NCBI RefSeq assembly: GCF_019132875.1
Contig: NZ_JAHSPF010000002.1
Coordinates: 434,001-498,000, forward strand
DNA length: 64,000 nt
Reading direction: 5' to 3'
From: Erwinia phyllosphaerae
GTDB taxonomy: Bacteria > Pseudomonadota > Gammaproteobacteria > Enterobacterales > Enterobacteriaceae
The notes under the pieces are model-generated. The model ran no database searches. It was not told where the DNA came from and was given only the letters and a program-made list of their open reading frames with translations. Shown here piece after piece: positions 18,774 to 29,841 of this stretch. Positions within the stretch are counted from its first letter, which is position 1. Each line of letters begins with the position of its first letter. The position numbers were made by a program, and so were the translations under genes.

Positions 18774-18794
18774 CTGATAAAGCTGAATGCTTAA

Positions 18795-21700
18795 TTAATG
18801 GTTCTGTACATCGTGCGGTTCCAGATCTTCCTTGTGTTTACTGAAGCGGCGGCGAACCACCACAAAGAACACGGGTACAAAGAAGATGGCCAGAATAGTC
18901 GCTGTCACCATACCGCCCATTACCCCTGTACCTACCGCATTCTGCGCACCGGAACCTGCACCGGTACTGATTGCCAGCGGCAGTACGCCAAGGATAAAGG
19001 CCAGCGAGGTCATCAGGATAGGACGAAGACGCATACGTACCGCTTCCAGCGTCGCCTCTATCAGACCCTTGCCCTCTTTCTCCATCAGATCTTTGGCAAA
19101 TTCGACGATAAGTATCGCGTTCTTCGCCGACAGACCGATGGTGGTCAACAGCCCAACCACAAAGTACACGTCGTTACTCAGACCGCGCACGGTAGTAAAG
19201 AGCAGTGCGCCAATAACGCCCAGCGGTACTACCAGCATGACCGAGAAAGGTATCGACCAGCTTTCATACAGCGCGGCCAGACACAGGAACACCACAATCA
19301 GCGAGATTGCGTACAGCGCCGGAGCCTGGTTGCCGGAGAGGCGTTCCTGATAGGACATGCCCGTCCACTCGTAGCCGATGCCCTGAGGCAGTTTGGCAGC
19401 CAGCTGTTCCATCAGGTTCATAGCGTCGCCGGAACTCTTACCCGGTGCTGCCTGACCCAGGATTTCCATCGACGGCAGACCGTTATAACGCTCCAGACGC
19501 GGTGAACCATACTGCCACTTCGCGCTGGCGAAGGAGGAGAACGGCACCATTTCACCGTTGGATGCGCGAACGTACCACTTATCGATGTCGCTCGGCAGCA
19601 TACGGGAGTCCGCTTTGCCCATGACGTAAACTTTCTTCACGCGACCACGGTCGATAAAGTCGTTAACGTAAGAGCCGCCCCAGGCCGCGCCCAGCGTGGT
19701 GTTAATATCAGAAATAGAAACGCCTAACGCTTCCGCCTTCTCCTGATCAATGGTCAGCTTATACTGCGGCGTATCTTCCAGACCGTTTGGACGCATACCG
19801 ACCAGAATATCCGGATGCTGAGCGGCCATGCCGAGCAGCTGGTTACGCGCGTTGGTCAGCGCTTCATGCCCAAGGTTACCCTGGTCAATCAGCTCGAAGT
19901 CAAAGCCGGTTGCGTTACCCAGCTCGATAATCGCCGGCAGGTTGAACGGGATCACCATGGCATCTTTAATCGCGCCGAAAGCCTGCATGGCGCGACCGGC
20001 GATACCTTCTACCTTGTTGGCTGCACCGCTGCGCTCATCCCATGGCTTCAGGCTGACGAAGGCGATACCGGTGTTCTGGCCACGACCCGCAAAACCAAAA
20101 CCGTTAACCGTAAAGACCGAGCGAACGTTATCTTTCTCTTTGGTCAGGAAGTAATCCGTAACCTGGTCGAGCACCTTCTGCGTACGTCCCTGAGTTGCGC
20201 CAGCCGGCAGTGAAGCCTGCGCCAGCAGCAGCCCCTGGTCCTCTTCCGGCAGGAAGGAACTTGGCAGCTTAACGAACATCCAGGCCATGCCGACCACAAT
20301 CACCAGGTAAATCAGCAAATAGCGACCGGTACTGCGGATAATATGGCCGACGCTGTTGGTGTAGTGGTGCGTGCTTTTATCGAACAGGCGGTTAAACCAG
20401 CCAAAGAAGCCGGTGGTTTTACCGTGATCGCCTTTCTTAATCGGCTTCAGCAAGGTTGCGCAGAGCGCAGGCGTCAGGATCAGCGCCACGATAACCGACA
20501 GCACCATTGCGGAAACGATGGTGATCGAGAACTGGCGATAGATAACGCCGGTAGAGCCGCCGAAGAAAGCCATCGGAATAAATACCGCTGACAGCACCAG
20601 CGCAATACCGACCAGCGCGCCCTGAATCTGCCCCATCGACTTGCGGGTAGCTTCTTTTGGCGGCAGACCTTCTTCCGCCATCACGCGCTCGACGTTTTCC
20701 ACCACCACGATGGCATCGTCCACCAGCAGGCCTATCGCCAGCACCATCCCGAACATTGTCAGGGTGTTTATCGAATAGCCAAAGGCGCTGATGATAGCGA
20801 ACGTCCCTAACAGCACCACCGGCACGGCGATCGTTGGGATCAGCGTGGCGCGGAAGTTTTGCAGGAACAGATACATCACGATAAACACCAGCACAATCGC
20901 TTCAATCAGGGTCTTAACTACTTCCATGATTGAGATTTTGACGAACGGCGTGGTGTCGTACGGATAAACCACCTTCATGCCTGCCGGGAAGAACGGCTCA
21001 AGCTTGCCCAGCTCGGCTTTTACTGCCGCTGCCGTATCCAGCGCGTTAGCGCCGGTAGCCAGCTTGATACCGATACCCGAGGCCGGCTTGCCGTTATAGC
21101 GCGCGACGATCTCGTAGTTTTCACCGCCCAGCTCAATTTTCGCGACGTCTTTCAACAGCACGCGAGAACCATCCGTGTTGACCTTCAACAAGATTTTACC
21201 GAACTCGTCGGTAGAGGTCAGACGCGTTTGCGCAATGATGGAGGCGTTCAGCTGCTGGCCCGGCACCGGCGGCGAACCACCAAGCTGACCAGCGGCTACC
21301 TGGGCGTTCTGCGAGTTAATGGCGCTGATAACGTCAACCGGCGTCAGCTGATAGTTGTTCAGCTTGTGCGGATCCATCCAGATACGCATCGCGTATTGCG
21401 CACCAAAGATCTGCGTATCACCCACGCCAAGCGTACGGCTGATAGGATCTTTGATATTCGAGGCGACATAGTCCGCAATATCGTTCTGCGTCATGCTGCC
21501 GTCGTCGCTGACGAAACCCGCCACCATCAGGAAGCTGCTGGAGGATTTCTGTACCTGAATACCCTGTTGCTGAACTTCCTGCGGCAGCAGCGGGGTAGCC
21601 AGCTGCAGTTTGTTCTGCACCTGAACCTGGGCGATATCCGGATCTGTACCTGACTGGAAGGTCAGGGTCAGCTGTAGCGTACCGGATGAATCACTGTTTG

Positions 21701-21938
21701 ATGACATATACATCAGGCCATCAATGCCGTTCATGTTTTGCTCAATAACCTGGGTTACGGAGTCCTGCAGCGTTTTTGCATCGGCACCCGGGTAGGTGGC
21801 GCGAATCTGTACGGCCGGTGGCGCAACATTAGGATATTGCTCAATCGGCAGTTTTAGAATCGACAGCACGCCCACCAGCATGATGATGATGGCGATGACC
21901 CATGCAAAGATGGGGCGATCGATAAAGAACTTAGCCAT
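18795..21938 (-). CDS. acrB: Multidrug efflux RND transporter AcrB
   Basis: AcrB is the proton-driven inner-membrane pump of the AcrAB-TolC system, exporting many drugs, bile salts and plant toxins. The 1047-aa protein has the RND layout: a first helix ([19 protein letters not shown]), a large periplasmic porter loop, a second helical set with the proton-relay pair in [16 protein letters not shown], and a repeat of the same half. C-terminal helices end in a basic tail. The length matches E. coli AcrB (1049). The gene follows acrA by 17 bp. Homologues are needed for plant colonisation in Erwinia, which is family knowledge. Confidence 0.97.
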   Translation of the reverse strand: MAKFFIDRPIFAWVIAIIIMLVGVLSILKLPIEQYPNVAPPAVQIRATYPGADAKTLQDSVTQVIEQNMNGIDGLMYMSSNSDSSGTLQLTLTFQSGTDPDIAQVQVQNKLQLATPLLPQEVQQQGIQVQKSSSSFLMVAGFVSDDGSMTQNDIADYVASNIKDPISRTLGVGDTQIFGAQYAMRIWMDPHKLNNYQLTPVDVISAINSQNAQVAAGQLGGSPPVPGQQLNASIIAQTRLTSTDEFGKILLKVNTDGSRVLLKDVAKIELGGENYEIVARYNGKPASGIGIKLATGANALDTAAAVKAELGKLEPFFPAGMKVVYPYDTTPFVKISIMEVVKTLIEAIVLVFIVMYLFLQNFRATLIPTIAVPVVLLGTFAIISAFGYSINTLTMFGMVLAIGLLVDDAIVVVENVERVMAEEGLPPKEATRKSMGQIQGALVGIALVLSAVFIPMAFFGGSTGVIYRQFSITIVSAMVLSVIVALILTPALCATLLKPIKKGDHGKTTGFFGWFNRLFDKSTHHYTNSVGHIIRSTGRYLLIYLVIVVGMAWMFVKLPSSFLPEEDQGLLLAQASLPAGATQGRTQKVLDQVTDYFLTKEKDNVRSVFTVNGFGFAGRGQNTGIAFVSLKPWDERSGAANKVEGIAGRAMQAFGAIKDAMVIPFNLPAIIELGNATGFDFELIDQGNLGHEALTNARNQLLGMAAQHPDILVGMRPNGLEDTPQYKLTIDQEKAEALGVSISDINTTLGAAWGGSYVNDFIDRGRVKKVYVMGKADSRMLPSDIDKWYVRASNGEMVPFSSFASAKWQYGSPRLERYNGLPSMEILGQAAPGKSSGDAMNLMEQLAAKLPQGIGYEWTGMSYQERLSGNQAPALYAISLIVVFLCLAALYESWSIPFSVMLVVPLGVIGALLFTTVRGLSNDVYFVVGLLTTIGLSAKNAILIVEFAKDLMEKEGKGLIEATLEAVRMRLRPILMTSLAFILGVLPLAISTGAGSGAQNAVGTGVMGGMVTATILAIFFVPVFFVVVRRRFSKHKEDLEPHDVQNH

Positions 21939-21955
21939 GTATCAGCGGCTCCTGT

Positions 21956-23137
21956 TTAAGACTGCGGTTGTTGCTGCGTTTTGGTCACGTCGTCGGCGCT
22001 CACTTCCTGCGGAGTCACAGTGGCGCCTGCTTTGGCTCGCTGTACACCCGTGGTGATGACACGGTCGCCGTCTTTAAGGCCTGCGGTAACCAGCCACTTA
22101 TCGCCGATAGCCTGTTCGGTGGTCAGATTGCGCGACTCAACCTTGTTGTCTGCACCCACTACCATCGCGGTCGCCTGACCGGTAGGCGTGCGGGTTACCG
22201 CCTGCTGTGGTACTAACAGCGCGGAAGGATTGGTCCCTTCTTCCAGACGAGCGCGTACAAACATCCCCGGCAGTAAAGAGTGATCCGGATTAGGGAACAC
22301 GGCGCGCAGGGTGATAGAGCCGGTGGTCTCGTCCACGGTGACATCGGAGAATTCCAATGTTCCCGTTTGCGCAAACTCGCTACCATCCTGTAATAGCAGT
22401 TTTACCTGAGCTTTACCGTCGGTTTGCTGCAGCTTGCCAGAGTTCAGCTCCTGACGGAGACGCATAAAGTCTTCACTGGATTGCGTAACGTCAACGTAAA
22501 TAGGATCGAGCTGCTGAACTGTGGCCAGGGCAGTGGTCTGGCCGCTCTGCACCAGCGCGCCTTCGGTCACGGCAGATTTGCCGATACGACCGCTGATAGG
22601 CGAAATCACCTTGGTATAGGCAAGGTTGATACGCGCGGTTTCTACGCTGGCTTTTGCTACCTGCACCGCGGCGGCGGTCTGGCTTTGCGTGGCGGCAGCG
22701 TTATCGTAATCCTGCTGGCTGATATATTTGGTGCCCATCAGCGGCTTGTAGCGTTTCACGGTCACGGCGGCAATTTGTGCGTTCGCCACGGCCTGAGCTA
22801 AATCGCCTTTGGCGCTGTCATAGGCTGCCTGGTAAGGGGCAGGGTCGATCTGGTAAAGAGACTGACCTGCCTTAACATCGCTACCTTCTACAAAGTTACG
22901 TTTCAGAATAATGCCCGAAACCTGCGGGCGAACTTCTGCAACCCGGAAAGAAGAGGTACGGCCTGGAAGATCGGTAGTTATTTTCAGCGGAGTGCTTTTT
23001 AATGTAAGCACGCCCACTTCTGGCGCTTTCTGCTGACCGCCTTGCTGTGCTTCCTTATTGTCACATCCTGTTAGCACCAGGCTGCCTGAAAGCATCAGAA
23101 CGGCCGCCAGAGGCGTTAACCCTCTGTTTTTGTTCAT
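21956..23137 (-). CDS. acrA: Efflux periplasmic adaptor lipoprotein AcrA
   Basis: AcrA is the membrane-fusion protein joining AcrB to TolC; 393 aa. The signal sequence ends in lipobox LTGC with Cys25. The lipoyl/hairpin halves are visible (SQQDYDNAAATQSQTAAAVQVA in the hairpin; PISGRIGKSAVTEGALV). The C-terminal part ends in a Gln/Thr-rich tail. It is divergent from acrR, with an AcrR operator in the gap. Confidence 0.97.
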   Translation of the reverse strand: MNKNRGLTPLAAVLMLSGSLVLTGCDNKEAQQGGQQKAPEVGVLTLKSTPLKITTDLPGRTSSFRVAEVRPQVSGIILKRNFVEGSDVKAGQSLYQIDPAPYQAAYDSAKGDLAQAVANAQIAAVTVKRYKPLMGTKYISQQDYDNAAATQSQTAAAVQVAKASVETARINLAYTKVISPISGRIGKSAVTEGALVQSGQTTALATVQQLDPIYVDVTQSSEDFMRLRQELNSGKLQQTDGKAQVKLLLQDGSEFAQTGTLEFSDVTVDETTGSITLRAVFPNPDHSLLPGMFVRARLEEGTNPSALLVPQQAVTRTPTGQATAMVVGADNKVESRNLTTEQAIGDKWLVTAGLKDGDRVITTGVQRAKAGATVTPQEVSADDVTKTQQQPQS

Positions 23138-23226
23138 AAATAAACCTCGAGTGTCCGATATCGATTGTTCAATGGGTCTTAACCCAATAAACCCATTGCT
23201 GCGTTTAAATTATGGTCGTGCTATGG

Positions 23227-23250
23227 TACATACATTCGCAAATGTATGTA
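23227..23250. promoter_or_regulatory. AcrR operator between acrA and acrR
   Basis: Perfect 10-bp arms TACATACATT (23227-23236) and AATGTATGTA (23241-23250) flank CGCA. This matches the E. coli AcrR binding site except in the central bases. It lies in the 141-bp divergent promoter region and should repress acrAB and acrR. Confidence 0.92.
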
Positions 23251-23278
23251 AGTCTACTCTGGTTGTTAACATCACCCT

Positions 23279-23920
23279 ATGGCACGAAAAACCAAACAGC
23301 AGGCGCTGGAAACGCGCCATCACATCCTTGATGCCGCTATTACAAGGTTTTCCGAACACGGCGTGGCGAAAACGTCTCTGGCTGATATTGCCACGGCTGC
23401 CGGGGTAACGCGCGGTGCTATTTACTGGCATTTCAGAAACAAAACTGACTTACTTAATGAAATTTGGGCTCAGTCTGAATCCGGGCTGGAAAACGTAGAG
23501 CTTGAGTATCAATTAAAATACCCTGGCGATCCACTCTCAGTTTTACGCGCCATGCTTATCTATGTCCTTGAAGCAACAGTAAGGGATACGCGTCGACGCG
23601 CGCTTATGGAAATTATTTTCCACAAGTGCGAATTTGTCGGGGAAATGGCCACTCTGCAGATGCTCCAGCAAACGCTTTATCTGGAGTGTTATGACAAAAT
23701 AGAAGATGTCCTGCGTCAGTGTATCGCGGCAGGGCAGATACCCGGGAAGCTGAACACACGCTGCGCGGCTGTCGTCATGCGGGGTTATATCACGGGTCTT
23801 ATGGAAAACTGGCTGTTTATGCCTGAGAGTTTCGATCTGGCGGCAGATGCGCCGCAGCTGGTCGACGTCGTGCTGGACATGCTGCAGCATAGCCAGGCGC
23901 TGCGCACGACTGCGGGTTAA
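23279..23920 (+). CDS. acrR: TetR-family repressor AcrR
   Basis: A 213-aa TetR-family repressor of acrAB. The N-terminal helix-turn-helix ([18 protein letters not shown], then [20 protein letters not shown]) is nearly identical to AcrR. The ligand-binding domain follows. The stop overlaps the convergent rsmS stop by a shared TTAA. The regulator sits opposite acrA, as in E. coli. Confidence 0.96.
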   Translation: MARKTKQQALETRHHILDAAITRFSEHGVAKTSLADIATAAGVTRGAIYWHFRNKTDLLNEIWAQSESGLENVELEYQLKYPGDPLSVLRAMLIYVLEATVRDTRRRALMEIIFHKCEFVGEMATLQMLQQTLYLECYDKIEDVLRQCIAAGQIPGKLNTRCAAVVMRGYITGLMENWLFMPESFDLAADAPQLVDVVLDMLQHSQALRTTAG

Positions 23921-24084
23921 CCAGAGAGGCTACTCTCTTTTTCGCGGCTGACTTTCTGTTCAAAATCTTTTTGTACGATAGCTAAAGCGTCCAGCACCGT
24001 TTGTGGCGCTATCTTGTTCTCTTCCAGCAGCATGATTAAATCCACGGCCAGCTTAATTTCTTCAGGGGCACTTTCCAGCGACAT
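23917..24084 (-). CDS. rsmS: Pleiotropic regulatory protein RsmS (YbaM)
   Basis: A 55-aa protein, [20 protein letters not shown]..., matches YbaM/RsmS (E. coli 53 aa), described in Erwiniaceae and Serratia as a regulator of secondary metabolism and plant-cell-wall-degrading enzymes. The C-terminus is slightly longer and Ser-rich. In E. coli, mscK lies between acrR and this gene; here they are tail-to-tail with a 4-bp overlap, so mscK is missing. It is too short for a 60-codon ORF cut-off. Confidence 0.93.
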   Translation of the reverse strand: MSLESAPEEIKLAVDLIMLLEENKIAPQTVLDALAIVQKDFEQKVSREKESSLSG

Positions 24085-24099
24085 AGCGTTCTCCGGGCG

Positions 24100-24345
24100 T
24101 TAGATCTTTAACTTTTTTACCACCAGCACCATCAGCAGCGCGCCAGCCAGGGCAATCAGTAGCGCTCTGGGTTCAATAGCGGCCAGCGTACCATAATCGA
24201 AAAAGACGCTGATATAGCCGCCGATCAATGCGCCAACCACGGCCAGTACCAGCGTCGCCACCAGGCCGCCGGGACGGCCGGGAAAGAAGTAGCGGCTGGC
24301 GAAACCCGTTACCAGCCCCATGATTATCCAGGAGAGCAATCCCAT
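24100..24345 (-). CDS. GlsB/YeaQ/YmgE-family membrane protein
   Basis: An 81-aa hydrophobic protein with three predicted spans: MGLLSWIIMGLVTGFASRYF, a Gly-rich central span (LVATLVLAVVGALIGGYI) and a C-terminal span before KKLKI. This is the transglycosylase-associated protein family, often stress-induced in enterobacteria; the biochemical role is unknown. It is inserted between rsmS and priC, an arrangement not found in E. coli. Confidence 0.85.
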   Translation of the reverse strand: MGLLSWIIMGLVTGFASRYFFPGRPGGLVATLVLAVVGALIGGYISVFFDYGTLAAIEPRALLIALAGALLMVLVVKKLKI

Positions 24346-24388
24346 TGTTTATCTCCAGCCAGTTTTATTCGCAAGTATAGCAACGGCA

Positions 24389-24925
24389 TCAAACGTAGCG
24401 CTCACGATTTTCGATAGCGCGTTCAATACGCTTTAGCGCCTGCAAACAGCGCTGTAGGCGCCCCTCAAGCGCGGCAATTTCACGCTGCAGGGTTTGCTGC
24501 TGCGCCAGCGTTTCCTGACGGGCCAGCTGGCTTTCTCTGTCGGCTACCATTGCCCGCAGACGTCGTTCATAGTCCTGATGTTTGGCCAGCTTTTCATAAA
24601 GATTTTCCTGTTCAGGCTCCGGCTGGGTTTCGCTGCTGCGCAGTTTTAACGTCGCCAGCTCGCGCTGCAATGCGCTTATTTGCAGCACGACACGTTCAGC
24701 CATCCAGGCAACGCGTTCCGTCCGCTGCCCGTTTACGCTCTGCGTTAACAAGGCCAGACTTTGCCGCACTTCCAGTAAATAATCGCCCAGCCGTGTAGTA
24801 TGACAATGGAAAAGCTGACTATCAAAACGCGCTTTTGGGGTGCGCTTATTAGCGTGCGGCGCGATAGCCTGCGCCAGCTCTTCCAGTTTTTCTGCCAGCT
24901 GCGCCAGCAAATTGGCACTTTTCAT
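24389..24925 (-). CDS. priC: Primosomal replication protein PriC
   Basis: PriC helps reload DnaB at stalled forks with Rep or PriA. The 178-aa helical protein has the conserved FDSQLFHCHTTRLGDYLLEV and a long C-terminal coiled-coil-like region (LQREIAALEGRLQRCLQALKR). Length is close to E. coli (175). ybaN, which follows in E. coli, is absent; about 270 bp of leader separates priC from apt. Confidence 0.93.
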   Translation of the reverse strand: MKSANLLAQLAEKLEELAQAIAPHANKRTPKARFDSQLFHCHTTRLGDYLLEVRQSLALLTQSVNGQRTERVAWMAERVVLQISALQRELATLKLRSSETQPEPEQENLYEKLAKHQDYERRLRAMVADRESQLARQETLAQQQTLQREIAALEGRLQRCLQALKRIERAIENRERYV

Positions 24926-25194
24926 TTTTTCTCTCCGCGAGGAATCGTGCCTATAATACGCTTAATTCACCTTATCTGTGTTCTGACGCGCTTTCTTATG
25001 CTTCACAACGAGGGCGATATGCGCAACAAAAGCGCTGAATTGCTTTCCAGCGGTTGCAATTGTCGGACAATTTGCATAGATTTGGTCGCTTTCGTGCGTG
25101 GCTTCCATCCGGACACTTCTGTTTTGCTCTGCGAATTTCTTCGTAAGGGCATAAAGCCGCGCGAGTCAGATTTGTATTTACCAGGCATAACACT

Positions 25195-25746
25195 ATGACC
25201 GCGACTGCGCAGCAGCTTGAATTTATTAAAAACAGTATCAAAAGCATTGAGGATTATCCTAAGCCAGGCATTCTGTTCCGTGACGTAACCAGCCTGCTGG
25301 AAGATCCAAAAGCCTATGCACTCAGTATTGAACTGTTGGTTGAACGCTATCGTGATGTCGGTATTACTAAAGTAGTGGGTACCGAAGCGCGCGGCTTCCT
25401 GTTTGGCGCACCGGTTGCTCTGGCGCTGGGCGTTGGCTTTGTGCCGGTACGCAAGCCGGGCAAGCTGCCACGCAAAACGTTTTCTGAAAGCTACGAGCTG
25501 GAATACGGCACGGATTGTCTGGAGCTGCATTGCGATGCGATCGGCCCGGACGACAAAGTGCTGGTGGTGGATGATTTGCTGGCGACGGGCGGTACGATAG
25601 AAGCGACCGCTAAGCTGATCCGCCGTGCGGGTGGTGAAGTGAAAGATGCGGCGTTTATTATCAACCTGTTCGACCTGAGCGGTGAAGCACGTCTGAATGC
25701 GATGGGATTAACCTGCTTTAGCCTGGTTAATTTCCCGGGCCATTAA
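25195..25746 (+). CDS. apt: Adenine phosphoribosyltransferase
   Basis: Apt makes AMP from adenine and PRPP. The product is 183 aa. The PRPP-binding loop is [17 protein letters not shown] and the flexible loop [20 protein letters not shown]; both are complete. A 59-codon frame opens at ATG 25019 and ends in TGA overlapping the apt ATG (ATGA). It may be a coincidental or leader ORF, as its sequence has no recognised relative. A strong bidirectional terminator follows. Confidence 0.97.
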   Translation: MTATAQQLEFIKNSIKSIEDYPKPGILFRDVTSLLEDPKAYALSIELLVERYRDVGITKVVGTEARGFLFGAPVALALGVGFVPVRKPGKLPRKTFSESYELEYGTDCLELHCDAIGPDDKVLVVDDLLATGGTIEATAKLIRRAGGEVKDAAFIINLFDLSGEARLNAMGLTCFSLVNFPGH

Positions 25747-25756
25747 GCCCGAGGAT

Positions 25757-25789
25757 AAAAAAAGGCCGGCGTTTGCCGGCCTTTTTTTT
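25757..25789. terminator. Bidirectional terminator between apt and the autotransporter gene
   Basis: AAAGGCCGGC (25761-25770) pairs with GCCGGCCTTT (25775-25784), with A and T tracts on both sides serving both convergent genes. Confidence 0.92.
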
Positions 25790-28700
25790 AGAACTTCACG
25801 TTGAATGAAGCAGAAACGGCCTGAGAAACCTCATGCGAAGAGGTCTGTACGCCGTAATGCAGCCCATAAGTCAGGCTCTCTTTCTGTAGCAAAATACCGG
25901 CGCTGGCGTTCAAAGCCGAACCGTCGGCAATCCGCGCCTCGCTCCAGGCTGAACCGCTAACGTCCGCCATCGTCACCTTCGTTCCGCTGGTTTTATCACC
26001 GACGTTAACAATCCACGAAAGATCCGCTTTAGGTTTCAGCGTATAACCCGATTTGGTTTTAAATTCCCGTCCCACGCTGACGCCAACCGGCACTGACCAC
26101 AGCGCTGCTGAACTGCTGGCATTGCTGAACAGCGTTTTTTTATTGCTTTTAGCCTTAAAGTCGTCGGTTTTGAGCGAGGTATAGCGAAGGCCAATATGCG
26201 GCATTACATCCAGATAGCGAGTGGGAAACAGATACTCTGCCGTCAGGCCGCCGTTGATAATTGTGGACTTTGCCTTGCCGGATATTTTCGAATAGCCGTA
26301 GGCAGGCAGCGATTGCGTCATCTCATGGTTCGCACGTGAATAGTTTACATCGGCCATCAGGTTCCAGTTATTGTTTAACCAGCTGCCGTAGAGCGAGCCG
26401 CCCCAGAAATCGAGATCGTTCTTCACGGGATAAAGATTACCGCTTGCTCTGCTTTTTCCTTTGCCGATATTCAGCGCGCCGCCGGTTTTCAGCAGCGCGT
26501 CGTATTTAGTAATCAGCGTATCTTCCGCGCCGATAAAAATTCCGCCCAGCCAGGTTTTCGTTCTGGCGTTAAAACCGCCAGCGTTATAGCCTTTTAGCGC
26601 CGCATTGTTATAAAGCAGCGACGTCCACAGATTGAACCCTTCTTCCCGGGGCGTTCCTGCAAAAAAATGCTCGCTCTGTGAATAGTGCTGCGAAATAGCT
26701 CTGGTTGTTGCGGTCATTACCTGATAACTGGTGCCGGCCACGTTGGCGACAGAGGCAAAGTTGATCGCAGATTCCATAATGCGAGCGGCAGTGGTGGCAT
26801 CGCTGACGTAGCGAACATCCGTTGTCTGGGAAAGAAAGCGCTGTGCGGCGTTGTCTGACGCGGTATTAATGCCAATCTGGCTGCTCATCGCGTTAAGCAG
26901 CCTGACCGAGCGAGCGGACATTTTTGGCATCGTCTTAGCGATATCGGCGTTGCCGAGCGTCAGCAGCGTGCCTTCCGTACCGGCAGAAGATGTTGCGGTC
27001 AGCAACCGGTTGGACGTGTTGATACTGCTTTGCGCCCAGGCTGGTGCCGCCTGCGTTGTGCCTCCTGCGCCCGCTACGGCGATAAAACTTTCTCCTGCGG
27101 TTACGCCATCATCCGTCAGCACCAGCAGTCTGGCATCTGAAGCAATTTGCGCACTGCCCATCGCCAGCGCAGGATTCCCGGATTCAATATAAGATCGAGC
27201 ATCGATCACCGTTAGCGATGAGGATCCCAAGCCCCAGGTGGCATCATTACCGCCGATCCGCCATGAAAGATCGCTGCTGGAAAGATCGAGCGTCGTGTTG
27301 CCGCTCAGAATCAGCTTACCGTTCCAGGTTACCTGTTGCGCTTGCTGCAAAAGCGCCACGCTTTCCTGCCAGCTGTTAGCGTTTAACTCGTTTGAGCCGA
27401 AAATCAGCGTGCCGTCGCCGCTTACGGCCAGCGTGCCCTGATTGGCTTCCAGCGTCTGGCTGGCAAAAGTGCCGCCGCTAACCATCAGGCTGCCGCTGTT
27501 CAGCTCGGTAGCGCCAGACTGAAAAATACCGCCGCTCTGGAGATACTGACTTTCCGCCGTTGACGTTACGCCCGTTAGCGCGCCCCATACCGTGGCTGTA
27601 CCAATCTTCAGCGTGCCTGCCGTAAAGGTGCCGCCTCTGATCTCCAGTAGCCCGGCACCGCCTGTTCCCGCAGTTTGCGCAAAAGCGCTGCTGTTTAAAA
27701 CGCCGTCGTGGCCGCCATTTTCTCCACCTAACTGCACGGTGCCGCCAATCTGGCCGCTGCCGCCGGTAAAAATAGCTATACCTTTACCGCCATTACCCGC
27801 CTGGCCGCCGTTCCCCGCTCGGCCTCTGACGCCCTGGCCAGTACCGCCATCACCGGCATCGCCGCCCCGGCCTCCCAGCTGAAGGTGGCCGCTGTTGGTC
27901 ACTTTGCCGCTGTTGAACCATAGCGTGCCGGTAGCCCCATCTGACCCATCACCGCCGTTACCAACAGCCGCACTGCCCTGAAGGGAGCCGCCATTACCGC
28001 CATGGCCGCCGTTACCGCCAATTTGCATTGAAGACAGGGTGAGGGTGGTGTTGTCGATGTTAAGCGTACCCGCGCCCGCTATGCCGCCGTTTCCTGCTGT
28101 TCCTCCTTTGCCGCCGGAGCCGCTTTTACCTGCGGCGGCCATACTGTCGACGACGCCAGCTTTCCCGTTACCGCCACTGCTGCCACCGTCACCGCCATTT
28201 GCGCCGCTGGCACCGATAGCCACAGATCTGGCATTTAAAATAGTGTTATTGAGCGTCAGCGTTCCCTCGCCCCCGTTGCCCCCGTTAGCGCCGTTGCCGC
28301 CATCGCCGCCTCGACCTCCCGCGCCACCCTGGCCGCTATTGCCCGTTTCGCCGGTAATATTAGTTTCGCTGTTAGTACTGGCGGTTCTTCCTGCATCACC
28401 GCCGTTGCCGCCGCTGCCGCCATGCCCGCCGTTCGATCCGTGGCTTGCCGCCCCGCCAATCGTCAAAGCATTTTGTACGTTCAGCGTTGTATTGCTGAGC
28501 AGTAAAACCCCGTCACCGCCATTGCCACCGGCCGCACCATTGCCCCCGCGTCCTCCCTGGCCAGCGTCACCGCCGTTCCCGCCGTTACCCGGAAGGCCAG
28601 CAGCGGCCTGTACGCCATGCAAACCCGCTTCGCCACCGCTGTTGCCCGCGCCGCCGTTGCCTCCCGACTGGCCATTTTGGCCATTGCTGGCACTGCCGCC

Positions 28701-29357
28701 CGCGCCGCCGACCGCCAGCTTCGTAGTGGTAAACGTACTTTGGCTGACGGTCAGGCTGCCATCGCCACCCGTTGCGCCGCTGCCGCCATTGCCACCGCTG
28801 GCACCGTCGCCGCCCGTGCCGCCGTTGCCGCCGTTACCCCCATCGCCGCCGCTTCCGGAAGTGCCACCGTTACCGCCGTTGCCGCCTTTGCCACCGTTGC
28901 CGCCGCTGGAACCGCTGGAGGCTTCACCCGCCGTACCGCCTTCGCCGCCGTCAGCACCAATTTGCAATAGCCCTGATTGACCTTTGACGTTGCGTAAGGA
29001 AGAAGCGGTGGCGGAAGCAGCCGTACCCGTTACCCCATCAACGCCTGCTGAGCCGCTGGCTGCATGACTTCCATCAATGCCGCTGTTGCCATTGCTGGCG
29101 TTGTTGCTTCCTGCCGCTCTGGCTCCATCGCCGCCGTTGCTGCCGTTACCCGCGCCACCAGGCTGGCTGGCCATACCGCCGTTGCCGCCGCTACCGCCCT
29201 GAGTACCGACAGTAATATTTTCTGCTGCCCGGCTTATATTGATACAGGCCAGCGCGGGCAGGGTCATTATCGCCAGCGCGTTAAGAGTCATTATTAAATT
29301 ATTTTTGTTTCCCGCAGCGGGGACTTTCAAGGGCGTCTTATTGTCCTTAATTTTCAT
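25788..29357 (-). CDS. Large glycine-rich autotransporter (type Va secretion)
   Basis: An 1189-aa autotransporter with an extended signal peptide of about 45 residues (cleaved near SRAA/ENI). A passenger rich in GGNGG/GGDGG repeats runs from about residue 54 to 550. A less repetitive part follows to about 900, then a C-terminal beta-barrel of about 280 residues starting near [10 protein letters not shown] and ending in the outer-membrane signature phenylalanine (SASFNVKF). The passenger alternates short hydrophobic segments ([56 protein letters not shown]) with long Gly-rich loops, a five- to six-fold repeat. No protease triad was seen. It is probably a surface adhesin or aggregation factor, which is inference. 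E. coli has apt and dnaX adjacent, so the gene is an insertion. The GC-rich coding region and AT-rich upstream region differ. Confidence 0.85.
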   Translation of the reverse strand: MKIKDNKTPLKVPAAGNKNNLIMTLNALAIMTLPALACINISRAAENITVGTQGGSGGNGGMASQPGGAGNGSNGGDGARAAGSNNASNGNSGIDGSHAASGSAGVDGVTGTAASATASSLRNVKGQSGLLQIGADGGEGGTAGEASSGSSGGNGGKGGNGGNGGTSGSGGDGGNGGNGGTGGDGASGGNGGSGATGGDGSLTVSQSTFTTTKLAVGGAGGSASNGQNGQSGGNGGAGNSGGEAGLHGVQAAAGLPGNGGNGGDAGQGGRGGNGAAGGNGGDGVLLLSNTTLNVQNALTIGGAASHGSNGGHGGSGGNGGDAGRTASTNSETNITGETGNSGQGGAGGRGGDGGNGANGGNGGEGTLTLNNTILNARSVAIGASGANGGDGGSSGGNGKAGVVDSMAAAGKSGSGGKGGTAGNGGIAGAGTLNIDNTTLTLSSMQIGGNGGHGGNGGSLQGSAAVGNGGDGSDGATGTLWFNSGKVTNSGHLQLGGRGGDAGDGGTGQGVRGRAGNGGQAGNGGKGIAIFTGGSGQIGGTVQLGGENGGHDGVLNSSAFAQTAGTGGAGLLEIRGGTFTAGTLKIGTATVWGALTGVTSTAESQYLQSGGIFQSGATELNSGSLMVSGGTFASQTLEANQGTLAVSGDGTLIFGSNELNANSWQESVALLQQAQQVTWNGKLILSGNTTLDLSSSDLSWRIGGNDATWGLGSSSLTVIDARSYIESGNPALAMGSAQIASDARLLVLTDDGVTAGESFIAVAGAGGTTQAAPAWAQSSINTSNRLLTATSSAGTEGTLLTLGNADIAKTMPKMSARSVRLLNAMSSQIGINTASDNAAQRFLSQTTDVRYVSDATTAARIMESAINFASVANVAGTSYQVMTATTRAISQHYSQSEHFFAGTPREEGFNLWTSLLYNNAALKGYNAGGFNARTKTWLGGIFIGAEDTLITKYDALLKTGGALNIGKGKSRASGNLYPVKNDLDFWGGSLYGSWLNNNWNLMADVNYSRANHEMTQSLPAYGYSKISGKAKSTIINGGLTAEYLFPTRYLDVMPHIGLRYTSLKTDDFKAKSNKKTLFSNASSSAALWSVPVGVSVGREFKTKSGYTLKPKADLSWIVNVGDKTSGTKVTMADVSGSAWSEARIADGSALNASAGILLQKESLTYGLHYGVQTSSHEVSQAVSASFNVKF

Positions 29358-29841
29358 TTTATCAATCCATTAATTTCAGCTTAACAAGGGGAATAATCAC
29401 ACCGTGATGCTTATTTTATAAAGTATTTTATTTTCAACAGCTTAAATTAAAAATAAGGTCGTTCATTGCTATTGGATTACCTCCTTTTGCTGGTTGCCTT
29501 TTCTGATTCTTCTTAAGGGTTTTGTTATTAAATACTCTGGTGTGCTGCCAGTAAATTAATTTTATAATTTTAGGAGTATTGACTGGTTTTTTATTTATTC
29601 GTCATCATTTAATGATTAGGAGAAATTTACGGCGCGGCCCCCAGGTATTTTTTCTTAAACAAACCAGATATCCTTTTTTAGCCTGTGCGCCATCGGGAGA
29701 TTTACCGGGCGGTTTTACGCAAAATAACAGGAATGACGTGGACTGTACTGGTACACTGTGCGGGTAATCTGAAACGAGGCTAAACCACGGGTTAACGGTG
29801 TTTAGATTAATTATCCTTTATAAATCAATGATGAAGCACTA
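29358..29841. other. AT-rich divergent intergenic region upstream of the autotransporter and dnaX
   Basis: About 480 bp. The half next to the autotransporter (29358-29640) is strongly AT-rich and probably holds its promoter. The dnaX-proximal half should contain the dnaX promoter. A 62-codon frame at 29579-29767 was judged non-coding. No RNA gene or repeat was recognised. Confidence 0.5.

Noticed and set aside
28039..28980. A 313-codon Pro-rich + strand ORF and related frames.
   Set aside because: It is the antisense of the Gly-rich autotransporter repeats; GGN codons always give Pro-rich shadows on the other strand.
29579..29767. A 62-codon + strand frame upstream of dnaX.
   Set aside because: No ribosome-binding site, odd composition and no recognisable family; it lies in an AT-rich promoter region.
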